The position numbers were made by a program, and so were the translations under genes. The notes below the pieces were generated by a model. That model worked only from the letters and a program-made list of their open reading frames with translations. It searched no databases and was not told where the DNA came from. 64,000 nucleotides of DNA from an uncultured Eubacterium sp. Its GTDB lineage: Bacteria; Bacillota; Clostridia; Lachnospirales; Lachnospiraceae. Numbering within the stretch: position 1 is the stretch's first letter; the number at the start of each line of letters is the position of its first letter. The stretch lies in NCBI GenBank assembly GCA_900552795.1, contig USBB01000001.1, forward strand, positions 139,700 through 203,699. Reading direction: 5' to 3'. Below, in pieces: positions 7,049-16,249 of this stretch.

Positions 7049-8389
7049 ATGTTTGAGGAATTCAGCGTTAAACTGCCGGAAATTTCAGGGGCAGTATATA
7101 ATATAAAAAATTATGGGGCTGTTGGCGACGGAATTACGTCTAATACAGAAGCGTTCAGAAAGGCAGTTAGAGCGGCAGCTGATACCAGCGGTCAGGTGTT
7201 GGTTCCTGACGGAATATGGCTGACAGGACCGATAGAGCTTTTATCAGGCGTGGAATTGCATTTGTCTGACAATGCAACAATTTTATTCAGCAAAAACAAA
7301 GAAGAATATCCGCTTATAATTACTGATTACGAGGGTATACCGAGAATACGTGCATTGTCACCGATATATGCTAATGACGCACATGATATTGCAATAACCG
7401 GAAATGGAACGATAGACGGAAGCGGACATTTGTGGAGACCGATAAAGCAGTTTAAGATGACGCAGAGACAGTGGGGTGCCCTATTAGAGCAGTCACAGTA
7501 TGTTATTGAAAGTAATGAGGGCGGAATATGGTTGCCTACAGAATCTATTTTTAACGGAAGAAAAGCAGGGGAATATTTTCCTGATGATGCGGACGCATTG
7601 GCGAAGGCGGAGCCTTACTATGATTTTTACAGACCTGTTATGGTGAGTTTAAAGCATTGCAAAAGAGTGCTTATAGAGAGTGTGACTTTGGAAAATTCGC
7701 CTGCATGGAATGTGCATCCGTATTTTTGTGAAGATTTAACTGTGAGAAATGTAACTGTTTCAAATCCGTATCATGCACAAAACGGTGACGGAATAGATGT
7801 TGATTCGTGTCAGAGGGTTGAAATACATCATTGCCGATTTAATGTCGGAGATGACGGTATTTGTATTAAATCGGGTAAAAATAAAATAGCCCGGCGTATA
7901 GAGGGGCCTTCAAAGGATATATATGTGCATAACTGCTATGTTGGCTTCAGTCACGGTGGATTTGTTATAGGAAGCGAGATGTCAAGGGGTGTCAGTAATG
8001 TTCTTGTTGAGGATTGTACATTTGTAAATTCAGATGTCGGTGTCAGAATAAAGAGTGCGTACGGACGCGGCGGTGTAGTTGAAAATATTGAAGTGCGCAG
8101 AGTTAATATGATTAATATTAAGGAGGAAGCGGTTATTCTTAACATGGACTATGTCCACAATATAATGGATTATGAGGAGCCTGAGGTACGCAGCAATGAT
8201 GTTGAGGATATTCCTGTATTCAGGGATATCAGTATAAATCAGTGTACATGTATAGGTGCAGAGAGGGGCGTCGTCATAAAAGACCTGAAAGCAGAGATTC
8301 CTACTATATATGATATTAATTTTAACGGATGTAATTTTGCGGCAGAAAAAGATAATTTAATAGACATACCTGTGTCATGGAAAGAATGA
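7049..8389 (+). CDS. GH28 polygalacturonase-type glycoside hydrolase
   Basis: 446 residues forming a right-handed beta-helix. The N-terminus shows NIKNYGAVGDG and ALFAD-type motifs of GH28. The catalytic segments follow in order: NGDGIDVDSC (about 247), VGDDGICIKSGK (about 267), SHGGFVIGSE (about 301) and VRIKSAYGRGG (about 331). These match the family's NTD, DD, GHG and RIK blocks, with SHGG in place of GHG. There is no signal peptide, so it probably trims oligogalacturonides or related pectin fragments in the cytoplasm, perhaps as an exo-enzyme. It is translationally tight with the alpha-galactosidase and is followed by a terminator. Confidence 0.87.
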   Translation: MFEEFSVKLPEISGAVYNIKNYGAVGDGITSNTEAFRKAVRAAADTSGQVLVPDGIWLTGPIELLSGVELHLSDNATILFSKNKEEYPLIITDYEGIPRIRALSPIYANDAHDIAITGNGTIDGSGHLWRPIKQFKMTQRQWGALLEQSQYVIESNEGGIWLPTESIFNGRKAGEYFPDDADALAKAEPYYDFYRPVMVSLKHCKRVLIESVTLENSPAWNVHPYFCEDLTVRNVTVSNPYHAQNGDGIDVDSCQRVEIHHCRFNVGDDGICIKSGKNKIARRIEGPSKDIYVHNCYVGFSHGGFVIGSEMSRGVSNVLVEDCTFVNSDVGVRIKSAYGRGGVVENIEVRRVNMINIKEEAVILNMDYVHNIMDYEEPEVRSNDVEDIPVFRDISINQCTCIGAERGVVIKDLKAEIPTIYDINFNGCNFAAEKDNLIDIPVSWKE

Positions 8390-8394
8390 AGAAT

Positions 8395-8420
8395 AGTCGG
8401 CTTTATGCCGGCTTTTCTTT
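8395..8420 (+). terminator. Rho-independent terminator after the GH36-GH28 unit
   Basis: Seven-pair stem AGTCGGC (8395-8401) with GCCGGCT (8407-8413), loop TTTAT, followed by a T-rich run to 8420. It lies six bases after the GH28 stop codon. Confidence 0.65.
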
Positions 8421-8446
8421 GTTTAATGGAAAATGTATGGTATAAT
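8419..8446 (+). promoter_or_regulatory. Possible vegetative promoter for the glycosylation operon
   Basis: TATAAT at 8441-8446 with TTGTTT at 8419-8424, spacer 16 bp. The -35 is poor. A seven-pair hairpin CAAGGCG (8463-8469)/CGCCTTG (8476-8482) follows in the transcribed leader, without a T-run. Confidence 0.4.
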
Positions 8447-8488
8447 TATATAAAGTGCAATTCAAGGCGGCTTGTCGCCTTGTACCAC

Positions 8489-8516
8489 TAAAGAGATTGA
8501 TTATACTTTCCGATAT
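8489..8516 (+). promoter_or_regulatory. Sigma-D/sigma-28 (flagellar) promoter-like site before pseB
   Basis: TAAA at 8489-8492, a 16-bp spacer, then TCCGATAT at 8509-8516. This differs by one base from the Gram-positive sigma-D pattern TAAA-N(14-16)-GCCGATAT. It sits 52 bp before the pseB start. If used, it would place the sugar cluster in the late-flagellar regulon. Confidence 0.5.
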
Positions 8517-8567
8517 ATAATAGTAGTAGACTACATGAAGTAGTTGTAAGATGCAGGAGGCAGATCT

Positions 8568-9560
8568 ATGTTGAATAACAAAACGATTTTAATTACAGGA
8601 GGAACAGGTTCTTTTGGCAACGCATTTACAGAGTATGTGTTAGAACACTATGATCCGAGAAAGATTATTATATATTCGCGTGATGAATACAAGCAATTTA
8701 TTATGTCGAATAAATTTAAAAAATATAGTTCAAAATTACGTTTCTTTATTGGGGATGTCAGAGATAAGGAACGTTTATATCGTGCGTTTGACGGCGTAGA
8801 TTTTGTTGTGCATGCAGCAGCGTTAAAGCAGGTACCAGCTTGTGAGTACAATCCTATGGAGGCTGTAAAGACAAATATAGACGGTGCAATGAATATTGTA
8901 GATGCGGCATTGGATTGCGGAGTTAAAAGGGTTGTGGCATTATCTACAGATAAAGCTGTAAATCCAATTAATTTATATGGAGGAACAAAACTTGTTTCTG
9001 ATAAGCTGTTTATATCAGCAAATGCCTATGCAGGCAGTAAGGACGTATGTTTTTCTATTGTCAGGTATGGAAATGTCGCCGGCAGCAGAGGCTCGGTTAT
9101 TCCGTTTTTCAGAAATATTATTGCGGAGGGCGGAACAGAGCTTCCTATTACAGATTACCGCATGACAAGATTTTGGATTAGTTTGGAAGAGGGAGTGCAG
9201 TTAGTTATTAAGGCACTAAGTGAAGCAAAAGGCGGAGAAACATTTATTTCCAAGATACCGTCGTTTAAAATTACTGATTTGGCTCAGGCAATCGCTCCAG
9301 GCTGCAGTATGCCTGAGGTTGGCATAAGAGAGGGCGAGAAACTTCACGAGATTATGGTGACACGTGAAGACTCCATGAATACATATGAATACGATAAGCA
9401 CTTTATTGTGTATCCTCATATGGATTGGTGGGATACCAGCAAGATACAGCCGGGCGGAAAAAAGGTTGAACAGGGGTTTGAGTATAGTTCGGGAATGAAT
9501 ACAGACTGGTTATCTGTGGAAGAAATTGCAGAACGTTTAAAGGCAGTTACGGAGCATTAG
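8568..9560 (+). CDS. pseB: UDP-N-acetylglucosamine 4,6-dehydratase (inverting), PseB
   Basis: 330 residues, an extended short-chain dehydrogenase. The NAD-binding ITGGTGSFGN is at residues 8-17, then VVHAAALKQVPACEYNP, STDKAVNP and the catalytic YGGTK (Y-x3-K). The C-terminal REGEKLHEIM and MTRFWISLEEG blocks are typical of PseB/FlaA1. It converts UDP-GlcNAc to a 4-keto-6-deoxy-L-arabino sugar, the first step of pseudaminic acid synthesis. It opens a run of twelve same-strand genes and has a flagellar promoter-like site upstream. GGAGG precedes the ATG by a good distance. Confidence 0.9.
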   Translation: MLNNKTILITGGTGSFGNAFTEYVLEHYDPRKIIIYSRDEYKQFIMSNKFKKYSSKLRFFIGDVRDKERLYRAFDGVDFVVHAAALKQVPACEYNPMEAVKTNIDGAMNIVDAALDCGVKRVVALSTDKAVNPINLYGGTKLVSDKLFISANAYAGSKDVCFSIVRYGNVAGSRGSVIPFFRNIIAEGGTELPITDYRMTRFWISLEEGVQLVIKALSEAKGGETFISKIPSFKITDLAQAIAPGCSMPEVGIREGEKLHEIMVTREDSMNTYEYDKHFIVYPHMDWWDTSKIQPGGKKVEQGFEYSSGMNTDWLSVEEIAERLKAVTEH

Positions 9561-9589
9561 TTTTTGTTAATGTGTTGGAGGAAATCGGT

Positions 9590-11020
9590 ATGGCATATTA
9601 TGATGAATTTGGGAAATACGGGGATAAAGCGGCAGTTATTGATGATGAAAATAACCGGATTACTTATAGTGATTTAGAACGTTTTTGCAGACAGGCCGGA
9701 GATAAGATGTCACATCGGACGCTGGTGTTTTCTTTTTGTGAGAACAGTATAGGTTCGATATGTGCTTACGTATCATGTCTGTATAATCATGTTGTTCCGG
9801 TTTTGCTGGATAAGCATATTGAAAAAGAATTGCGAAAGAATTTGTTGGAAATATATAAACCGGAGTATGTATATATTCCACAGGATTTGTATGGTGAATT
9901 TGAAGAGGCAGAAATTGTTTTAGAGCAAAGAGGATACAGACTTTGCAGGACAGGGTATTCTTTGGAGCATGAGATGTATGAAGAATTGGGGCTTTTGCTC
10001 ACTACATCGGGAAGTACGGGAAGTCCTAAGCTTGTGCGTCAAAGCTATACCAATATACAGGAAAATGCAAAATCTATAGCAGAATATTTAAAAATAGATG
10101 AAACGGAGCGGCCGATTACAACTTTGCCGATGAATTATACATATGGTCTTTCTATTATAAACAGCCATCTTTTAAAAGGTGCAGCTATTTTAGTGACACA
10201 GCATACTTTAATGGAAAGGGAATTTTGGAAGTTCTTTAGGGAAAGCGAAGCAACTTCGTTTGGCGGAGTTCCATATACATATGAAATATTAAAGAAATTG
10301 CGGTTTTTTAATATGGAACTGCCTTCACTGCGATATATGACACAGGCAGGAGGAAAATTATCACCGCAGCTTCATAAGGAATTTGCAGAGTATGCAGAAA
10401 GTCATCAAAAGCAGTTTATAGTAATGTATGGACAATGTGAGGCAACTGCAAGAATGGCCTATCTTCCCGCAGAAAAAGCATTAGAAAAGTATGGAAGTAT
10501 GGGTATTGCAATTCCGGGAGGCCGATTGGAGCTAATTGACGTCAACGGAAAATTTATAGAGAAGCCTGATGAAGTAGGTGAATTGGTTTATTACGGATCT
10601 AATGTGACGTTGGGTTATGCGCAGGAAGCTGGAGATTTAAAAAAGGCAGACGAGCGTAACGGACGTCTTGAAACAGGAGATATGGCAAAGCGTGATAATG
10701 ATGGTTTTTATTATATTGTTGGCAGAAAAAAGAGATTTTTGAAAATATTCGGAAATCGTGTAAATCTTGATGAAGCAGAACAGATGGTAAAAGGGTATGC
10801 CCAGGAGTGTGATTGTGCCTGTGCGGGAGTCGATGACAGGTTATATATTTTTGTGACAGCTTCTTCAGAAGAATTACATAATAATATAAAACATTTTTTG
10901 GCAGAAAAAACAGGATTGAATATAGCAGCATTTACAGTGAAGTATATTCAGGAAATTCCAAAAAATGAAGCAGGAAAGACATTGTATAAGAAGTTAGAGG
11001 AATTCTATGATGGAGTTTAA
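9590..11020 (+). CDS. AMP-binding acyl-activating ligase
   Basis: 476 residues of the adenylate-forming (ANL) superfamily. The P-loop-like TTSGSTGSPKLV lies at about 137-148, MYGQCEATARM at about 282, the ETGDMA motif and hinge GRKKRFLKIFGNRV near 360-385, and the A10 lysine in NEAGKTLYKKL near the end. It probably activates a carboxylic acid and loads it on the carrier protein encoded at 24415, but the acid is unknown. ATG 9590 was chosen for its GGAGG at 9577-9581. Its last 14 bases overlap the LuxE-like gene, which suggests translational coupling. Confidence 0.82.
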   Translation: MAYYDEFGKYGDKAAVIDDENNRITYSDLERFCRQAGDKMSHRTLVFSFCENSIGSICAYVSCLYNHVVPVLLDKHIEKELRKNLLEIYKPEYVYIPQDLYGEFEEAEIVLEQRGYRLCRTGYSLEHEMYEELGLLLTTSGSTGSPKLVRQSYTNIQENAKSIAEYLKIDETERPITTLPMNYTYGLSIINSHLLKGAAILVTQHTLMEREFWKFFRESEATSFGGVPYTYEILKKLRFFNMELPSLRYMTQAGGKLSPQLHKEFAEYAESHQKQFIVMYGQCEATARMAYLPAEKALEKYGSMGIAIPGGRLELIDVNGKFIEKPDEVGELVYYGSNVTLGYAQEAGDLKKADERNGRLETGDMAKRDNDGFYYIVGRKKRFLKIFGNRVNLDEAEQMVKGYAQECDCACAGVDDRLYIFVTASSEELHNNIKHFLAEKTGLNIAAFTVKYIQEIPKNEAGKTLYKKLEEFYDGV

Positions 11021-12086
11021 TGATATTTTGGCAGTAAAACCGTATTCTTTGGATAAATATGCTAAGGAAGAGCTGATTACGGACAGATTGAAGGAGCTTT
11101 CAGCTTACCATTATGCAAACTGTGAAGAATATAAAAGAATTTCTGATGTCATAGGAAATAGTGTTGAAAAAATGGTCAGTCAGGAGGATTGTTTATTTCT
11201 TCCGGTAAGAATATTTAAGGATATGGAATTGAAAAGCGTTCCTGATGAGGAGATTTTTAAGACGATGACTTCGTCAGGTACAACAGGACAGCAGGTGTCG
11301 AAGATTTTTTTGGACAGGGAGACTTCATCAAACCAGCAGAAAACACTTGTGAAGATTGTAAGTGATTTTACGGGAAAAGCAAGGCTTCCGATGCTGATTA
11401 TAGACAGTCCGTCCGTCGTAAAAAACCGCCAGATGTTTTCGGCAAGAGGTGCGGGAATTTTAGGATTTTCGATTTTTGCTTCTGACAGACAATATGCGCT
11501 TCATGATGATATGAGTATTGATTTTGACGGCATATCGTGCTTTTTGGAGAAACACAAGGGCGAGAAGATTTTGCTTTTTGGATTTACCTTTATGATATGG
11601 CAGTATTTTTATCGTGAATTAGATAAGAATCCTAATAAGCTGGATTTATCAAATGCAATACTTATTCATGGCGGCGGCTGGAAAAAATTAAAAAACGAGG
11701 CTGTAGAACCGCATGTTTTTAAAGAGGAATTGAAAAGAGTATGCGGACTGTCACAGATTCATGACTATTACGGAATGGTTGAACAGACAGGCTGTATATA
11801 CATGGAATGTGAGTGCGGACATTTGCATACAAGCATTTTTTCGGATGTTATAATGCGCAGAAAAGATGATTTTTCAGTATGTGATATTGGTGAAGAGGGA
11901 ATTGTGCAGGTTGTTTCGACAATTCCAAAGTCATATCCCGGACATTCAATTCTTACAGAGGATCAGGGAATTATATTGGGAGAAGATGATTGTCCGTGCG
12001 GACGTCTTGGAAAATATTTTAAGATAACAGGTCGGGTGAAAAATGCAGAAATCAGAGGATGTAGTGATACCTATGAACAAAAATGA
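11007..12086 (+). CDS. LuxE-like acyl-protein synthetase
   Basis: 359 residues related to LuxE, the acyl-protein synthetase of the fatty-acid reductase complex, and to F390 synthetase-like proteins. The adenylate-forming signature TSSGTTGQQ is at about residues 88-96. HDYYGMVEQTG (about 251) and a Cys-rich EDDCPCGRLGKYFKITGR segment near the end are family features. In luminous bacteria LuxE activates an acyl group and hands it to LuxC for reduction. The next gene is LuxC-like and overlaps it by 14 bp, so the pair very probably works as one aldehyde-forming complex. Confidence 0.82.
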   Translation: MMEFNDILAVKPYSLDKYAKEELITDRLKELSAYHYANCEEYKRISDVIGNSVEKMVSQEDCLFLPVRIFKDMELKSVPDEEIFKTMTSSGTTGQQVSKIFLDRETSSNQQKTLVKIVSDFTGKARLPMLIIDSPSVVKNRQMFSARGAGILGFSIFASDRQYALHDDMSIDFDGISCFLEKHKGEKILLFGFTFMIWQYFYRELDKNPNKLDLSNAILIHGGGWKKLKNEAVEPHVFKEELKRVCGLSQIHDYYGMVEQTGCIYMECECGHLHTSIFSDVIMRRKDDFSVCDIGEEGIVQVVSTIPKSYPGHSILTEDQGIILGEDDCPCGRLGKYFKITGRVKNAEIRGCSDTYEQK

Positions 12087-13266
12087 TATACGATATTATG
12101 TCGGAAATGACAAAGTAGAAATAAAGCCATTGCCGGTATACAGCCGGCTGGTTTGTGAATTTCTTGATGATTTATCGCGGATGCTTAGAAATGACAGTCA
12201 GGCAAAGAGATTTCCTGATATTATGACATTTGCGTTCTGGTGCAGAAAAGGGAATATTAATAAGCTGAAAGAAAATTATCAAGGTCCTTTTCAGAGAGTG
12301 GGAAGAGGTCTTGTGTTTCATGTTGCACCGTCTAATGTGCCTATTAATTTTGCCTTTTCGCTTGTATTCGGAATGCTTGCAGGCAATGCGAATATTGTCC
12401 GCGTGTCAGAAAAAGATTTTGCTCAGACAGAAATTGTGTGCAGGGCAATCCGCAGCTTATTTGAAAAGACGGAGTATGAAATTCTTGCAAGGCAGACACA
12501 GGTCGTTTCATATGGACATATAAAAGAAATAAATGATATGTTTTCTGCGATGTGCGATGTCAGAATTATCTGGGGCGGGGATGCCGCTATTTCGCAGATA
12601 AGGCAGTCACCGATGAAAGCAAGGGCTACAGAGGTGACATTTGCAGACAGGTATTCATTTGCAATGTTTGATGAAGAGCAGATTAGTAAGCTGTCAGAAG
12701 ATGAACAGAGGCAGCTTGCACAGAAATTTTATAACGACACATATTTAATGGATCAAAATGCATGTTCATCACCGCATCTTGTTATATGGAAAAATGCAAT
12801 GCAAAATAAGAGTGGAAGAAAGCAGTTTTGGAACTTTTTGTATGAAGCAGCATCAAATTATGATTTACCTGAGAAAAAAGTAATTGATAAGTATACTTAT
12901 CTTTGCGAGAATATAGCAAGGTATACACAGATACAGTCAGTTATAGCTTATGACAATCTGTTGTATGTGGTACAAATTAACAGTTTTCCTGAGCGTATTG
13001 ATGAGCTGCGCGGTATGTTTGGAGTGTTTTATGAAATGGACTATTGCAATGATGGGCAGTTGTTTGAGAAGCTTACGGAAAAGGTACAGACATGCGTGAC
13101 TTATGGCATTGATAAGAATGAGTTATTGAAAGAATTGATAGAACATCACGCGGCCGGAATTGACAGGATTGTTGACGCAGGCGAAGCAATGGATATCGGG
13201 GTATACTGGGACGGATACGATGTTATTGGAAATCTTTCCAGGGCGATAACAGTAACAAAAATCTGA
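12073..13266 (+). CDS. LuxC-like acyl-CoA/acyl-protein reductase
   Basis: 397 residues of the LuxC family within the aldehyde dehydrogenase superfamily. The N-terminal half shows VFHVAPSNVPINFAFS and ANIVRVSEKD, typical of the nucleotide fold. The catalytic cysteine is in DQNACSSPHLV, at about residue 231. It would reduce an acyl group delivered by the LuxE-like neighbour to an aldehyde with NADPH. I chose ATG 12073, which gives the expected N-terminus and follows AGAGGATG; the frame is open from 12043. A true luciferase function is unlikely here, since no luxAB is present. Confidence 0.85.
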   Translation: MNKNDIRYYVGNDKVEIKPLPVYSRLVCEFLDDLSRMLRNDSQAKRFPDIMTFAFWCRKGNINKLKENYQGPFQRVGRGLVFHVAPSNVPINFAFSLVFGMLAGNANIVRVSEKDFAQTEIVCRAIRSLFEKTEYEILARQTQVVSYGHIKEINDMFSAMCDVRIIWGGDAAISQIRQSPMKARATEVTFADRYSFAMFDEEQISKLSEDEQRQLAQKFYNDTYLMDQNACSSPHLVIWKNAMQNKSGRKQFWNFLYEAASNYDLPEKKVIDKYTYLCENIARYTQIQSVIAYDNLLYVVQINSFPERIDELRGMFGVFYEMDYCNDGQLFEKLTEKVQTCVTYGIDKNELLKELIEHHAAGIDRIVDAGEAMDIGVYWDGYDVIGNLSRAITVTKI

Positions 13267-13306
13267 TAAAAGCGCAGTAAGTTTCTTAAGAAATGAGGGT
13301 TAAAAT

Positions 13307-14002
13307 ATGGCAGATAAAGCAATAGCGATTATTACTGCAAGAGGCGGAAGTAAGCGCATACCAAAAAAGAATATAAAGGAATTTTGCGGGAAGCCGATTT
13401 TGGCGTACTCTATAGAAGCGGCACTTGCTTCAAATATTTTCGATGAGGTTATGGTTTCGACGGACAGTGAGGAAATTGCAGAAATTGCAAGGCGTTATGG
13501 CGCAAAAGTTCCGTTTTTGCGAAGCGAAAAGACATCGGGCGATTATGCTTCGACAGCTGAGGTTCTGCTCGAAGTACTTAAAGAATACGAAGATAGGGGT
13601 GAAGCGTTTGAATATATGTCATGTATTTATCCGACCGCTCCGTTTATAACTCCGAAGAAGCTTATTGATGCCTTTACATTATTAAGAGAAGAAAAAGCAG
13701 TTATGGCAATGCCTGTCGTAGCTTTTTCATATCCGCCTCAGAGAGGATATATTTGCAGGGATAACCGCATTGAGATGAAATGGAAAGAAAATTATACGAA
13801 GCGGTCACAGGATTTGGAACCTTTATATCATGATGCAGGGCAGTTTTATATTTATCGTACAGATGACTTTAAGAGGCTTAAAGGGCTGATAATGGAGGGA
13901 ATTGTTCCGATTATTGTGGATGAACTTGAGGTGCAGGATATTGATAACGAAACAGATTGGAAAATTGCGGAGATGAAGTATTCTTTATGCACAGATAATT
14001 AA
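13307..14002 (+). CDS. pseF: Pseudaminic acid cytidylyltransferase, PseF
   Basis: 231 residues of the CMP-nonulosonate synthetase family. The nucleotide-binding ITARGGSKRIPKKNIKEFCG lies at 10-29, followed by VMVSTDSEEIAEIA, CIYPTAPFI and the SQDLEPLYHDAGQFYIY block characteristic of PseF. It activates the free sugar as CMP-pseudaminate for glycosyl transfer. GAGGG precedes the ATG. It belongs to the same run as pseB; the other pathway enzymes pseH, pseI and pseG lie 10 kb downstream. Confidence 0.9.
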   Translation: MADKAIAIITARGGSKRIPKKNIKEFCGKPILAYSIEAALASNIFDEVMVSTDSEEIAEIARRYGAKVPFLRSEKTSGDYASTAEVLLEVLKEYEDRGEAFEYMSCIYPTAPFITPKKLIDAFTLLREEKAVMAMPVVAFSYPPQRGYICRDNRIEMKWKENYTKRSQDLEPLYHDAGQFYIYRTDDFKRLKGLIMEGIVPIIVDELEVQDIDNETDWKIAEMKYSLCTDN

Positions 14003-14030
14003 ATTGTAAAAATTGCGGGAGTGAAGATAA

Positions 14031-15071
14031 ATGAGATTAATACTTGATAAGCAGTGGAATGAATTCAGAGAAGAGTTTGTAAATAGTGAAACAGAACTTA
14101 TTTTATTTGGTGCATCATCTTGCGCAAATATATTTTTGAATGGGTTATCAGAAAAGTTTAAAGTAAAATATATTATAGATAATGACAAAAATAAGCAGGG
14201 AAAGCGTCTGTTTGATAAATATGACATTTATTCGCCTGATAAGCTGGAAGAAGCTGCGGAAAATGATGTTATATTAATTACAAGTACATATTATGATGAG
14301 ATATGTAAGCAGTTGGAAAGCTGTGGATTTAAAGGCACGGTATATTCGTTCTTGCATCTTAGAAGCAAGGTCATGAATGAGGATAGTATAAAAAGGCTTG
14401 AAAGTCATATTCAGGAGTTAAAGGAAATCCTTGCTGATGACAAATCAATAGATATAGTGTCAAAAATTTTAGAAAAAAGAAAAGGCGGAGACGCTGATTA
14501 CAGCGATATATGTGAAGGTAACCAGTATTTTGTTGAGGGCATTATGCAAAATGATGCTGATGAAGTGTTTGTTGATGGGGGAGCTTATGACGGAGAGACA
14601 GTCAGGAAATTTGTAGAATTTGCTTCAAATAAATTTAAGAAAGTATATTCATTTGAAATGGATAAAGTGAATTTTGAAAAAATTTCCGAGCCAGAGGATG
14701 ATCGAATTAAATTTTATAATTATGGATTATGGAATGAAAATAAAAGTGTGTCTTTTATCGAAAATAAAGCAGGCTCAGAGATTGTTGAGGATGGAAATGC
14801 GAGTGCACAGTGTATAGCTTTGGATGATTTTATCGATGAGAAGGTTACCTTTATAAAAATGGATATAGAGGGAGCAGAGCAAAATGCTTTGGAAGGAGCG
14901 AAAGATATTATATTAAGGAACAAGCCGAAGCTTGCAATATGTTTATATCATAAACCGGAGGATTTATGGGAAATTCCATTGTATATACATAGTCTGGTTC
15001 CTGAATATAAAATATATATTCGTCATCATTCTCATACGAATGAGGAAACAGTTATGTATGCACACATATAA
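14031..15071 (+). CDS. FkbM family methyltransferase with N-terminal Rossmann-like domain
   Basis: 346 residues. The N-terminal part (about 20-110) begins ELILFGASSCANIFLNGL and has the glycine turn and acidic IIDNDKNKQG segment of a small Rossmann-like domain. The C-terminal part (about 175-346) is an FkbM methyltransferase, with VFVDGGAYDGETVRKFV as the S-adenosylmethionine site and FIKMDIEGAEQNALEGA as the second signature. It probably O-methylates a sugar in the glycan. The same N-terminal domain type occurs alone at 17989 and at the C-terminus of the protein at 19667. Confidence 0.82.
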   Translation: MRLILDKQWNEFREEFVNSETELILFGASSCANIFLNGLSEKFKVKYIIDNDKNKQGKRLFDKYDIYSPDKLEEAAENDVILITSTYYDEICKQLESCGFKGTVYSFLHLRSKVMNEDSIKRLESHIQELKEILADDKSIDIVSKILEKRKGGDADYSDICEGNQYFVEGIMQNDADEVFVDGGAYDGETVRKFVEFASNKFKKVYSFEMDKVNFEKISEPEDDRIKFYNYGLWNENKSVSFIENKAGSEIVEDGNASAQCIALDDFIDEKVTFIKMDIEGAEQNALEGAKDIILRNKPKLAICLYHKPEDLWEIPLYIHSLVPEYKIYIRHHSHTNEETVMYAHI

Positions 15072-15102
15072 ATCATAGGACAATGGCGAAATGGGGAGTA
15101 CT

Positions 15103-16206
15103 ATGGAAGAAAAAATATTAGTTGCAAGAAGCTCTATGCCTCCGTTTGAGGAATATGCAGAGATGATAAAACCATTGTGGGAGAGTCATTGGCTGACCAA
15201 TATGGGAAAATATCATAATGAACTGGAAAGTCAGTTAAAGGGGTATCTTGGAGTAGATTATTTATCATTGACAGTTAATGGTCATATGGCATTGGAATTG
15301 GCAATACAGTCAATGGATTTCCCTAAGGGCAGTGAAGTTATTACAACTCCATTTACATTTGTTTCAACAACACATGCAATTATAAGAAATGGTTTGGTTC
15401 CAGTATTTTGTGATATTAAAGAAACGGACTTTACTATTGATGAAAATAAAATAGAAGACTTAATTACAGAAAAAACAGTGGCAATTGTTCCTGTTCATGT
15501 TTATGGAAATATATGCAGTGTCGATAAAATTCAACACATTGCAAAAAAGCACAATTTGAAGGTTATATATGACGCCGCGCATGCCTTTGGCGAAACTTAT
15601 AACGGAAAGGGAATCGGAACATATGGTGATCTTTCGGTTTTCAGTTTTCATGCAACAAAGGTTTATAATACTATTGAGGGCGGAGCAATATGTTGTCATT
15701 CACAGGAACAGTATGATAAATTATATAATTTAAAAAATTTTGGGATTCGCTCAGAGGAGCTGGTTGTATCAGTCGGAGCAAATGCTAAAATGAATGAGTT
15801 TCAGGCAGCAATGGGACTGTGTAATTTAAAGTATATAGATGGGGAAATCGCTAAAAGAGAGCATATTGCAGATTTATATATTTCAAAGTTAAAAAATTTG
15901 CCTGATATATATCTTAATTATGAAAACAGGTCAGAAAAATCCAATTATTCTTATTTTCCTGTGCTTTTTGAAAATAAAGAGGTGCGGGATAAAGTTTATA
16001 ATTGCCTGAAAGCAAATAATATTTATTCAAGAAAGTACTTTTATCCGATAACTGCTGATGATATGTTTTTTGGGGACAAATATAAAAAAGAACCTCTTGA
16101 TACTGCAAGAAATGTTTCGGACAGAGTATTGGTGCTTCCGATGTATGCGGACATGAAGAAAGCAGATATAGACAGGATTACAGGTATTATACAACAGATT
16201 ATTTAG
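15103..16206 (+). CDS. DegT/DnrJ/EryC1 family PLP-dependent sugar aminotransferase
   Basis: 367 residues, a fold-type I aminotransferase acting on nucleotide keto-sugars. The PLP lysine is in FSFHATKVYNTIEGGA, the loop TTPFTFVSTTHA and PVHVYGN are also clear. The HATKVYNTIEGG wording resembles VioA/FdtB-type transaminases more than PseC, which usually has a HPVK-ITTGEGG version. It is nevertheless the only sugar aminotransferase in the window and may supply the PseC step. ATG 15103 gives the family's usual start; ATG 15091 in the same frame is possible. Confidence 0.82.
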   Translation: MEEKILVARSSMPPFEEYAEMIKPLWESHWLTNMGKYHNELESQLKGYLGVDYLSLTVNGHMALELAIQSMDFPKGSEVITTPFTFVSTTHAIIRNGLVPVFCDIKETDFTIDENKIEDLITEKTVAIVPVHVYGNICSVDKIQHIAKKHNLKVIYDAAHAFGETYNGKGIGTYGDLSVFSFHATKVYNTIEGGAICCHSQEQYDKLYNLKNFGIRSEELVVSVGANAKMNEFQAAMGLCNLKYIDGEIAKREHIADLYISKLKNLPDIYLNYENRSEKSNYSYFPVLFENKEVRDKVYNCLKANNIYSRKYFYPITADDMFFGDKYKKEPLDTARNVSDRVLVLPMYADMKKADIDRITGIIQQII

Positions 16207-16249
16207 ATTGAAATATGTCTTAAGAACGGAGGTTGAGGCATCTTAAATT

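Noticed and set aside
12073..13266. A bioluminescence operon (luxC/luxE)
   Set aside because: No luxA, luxB or luxD; the setting is a sugar cluster, so the pair is used for a different aldehyde.
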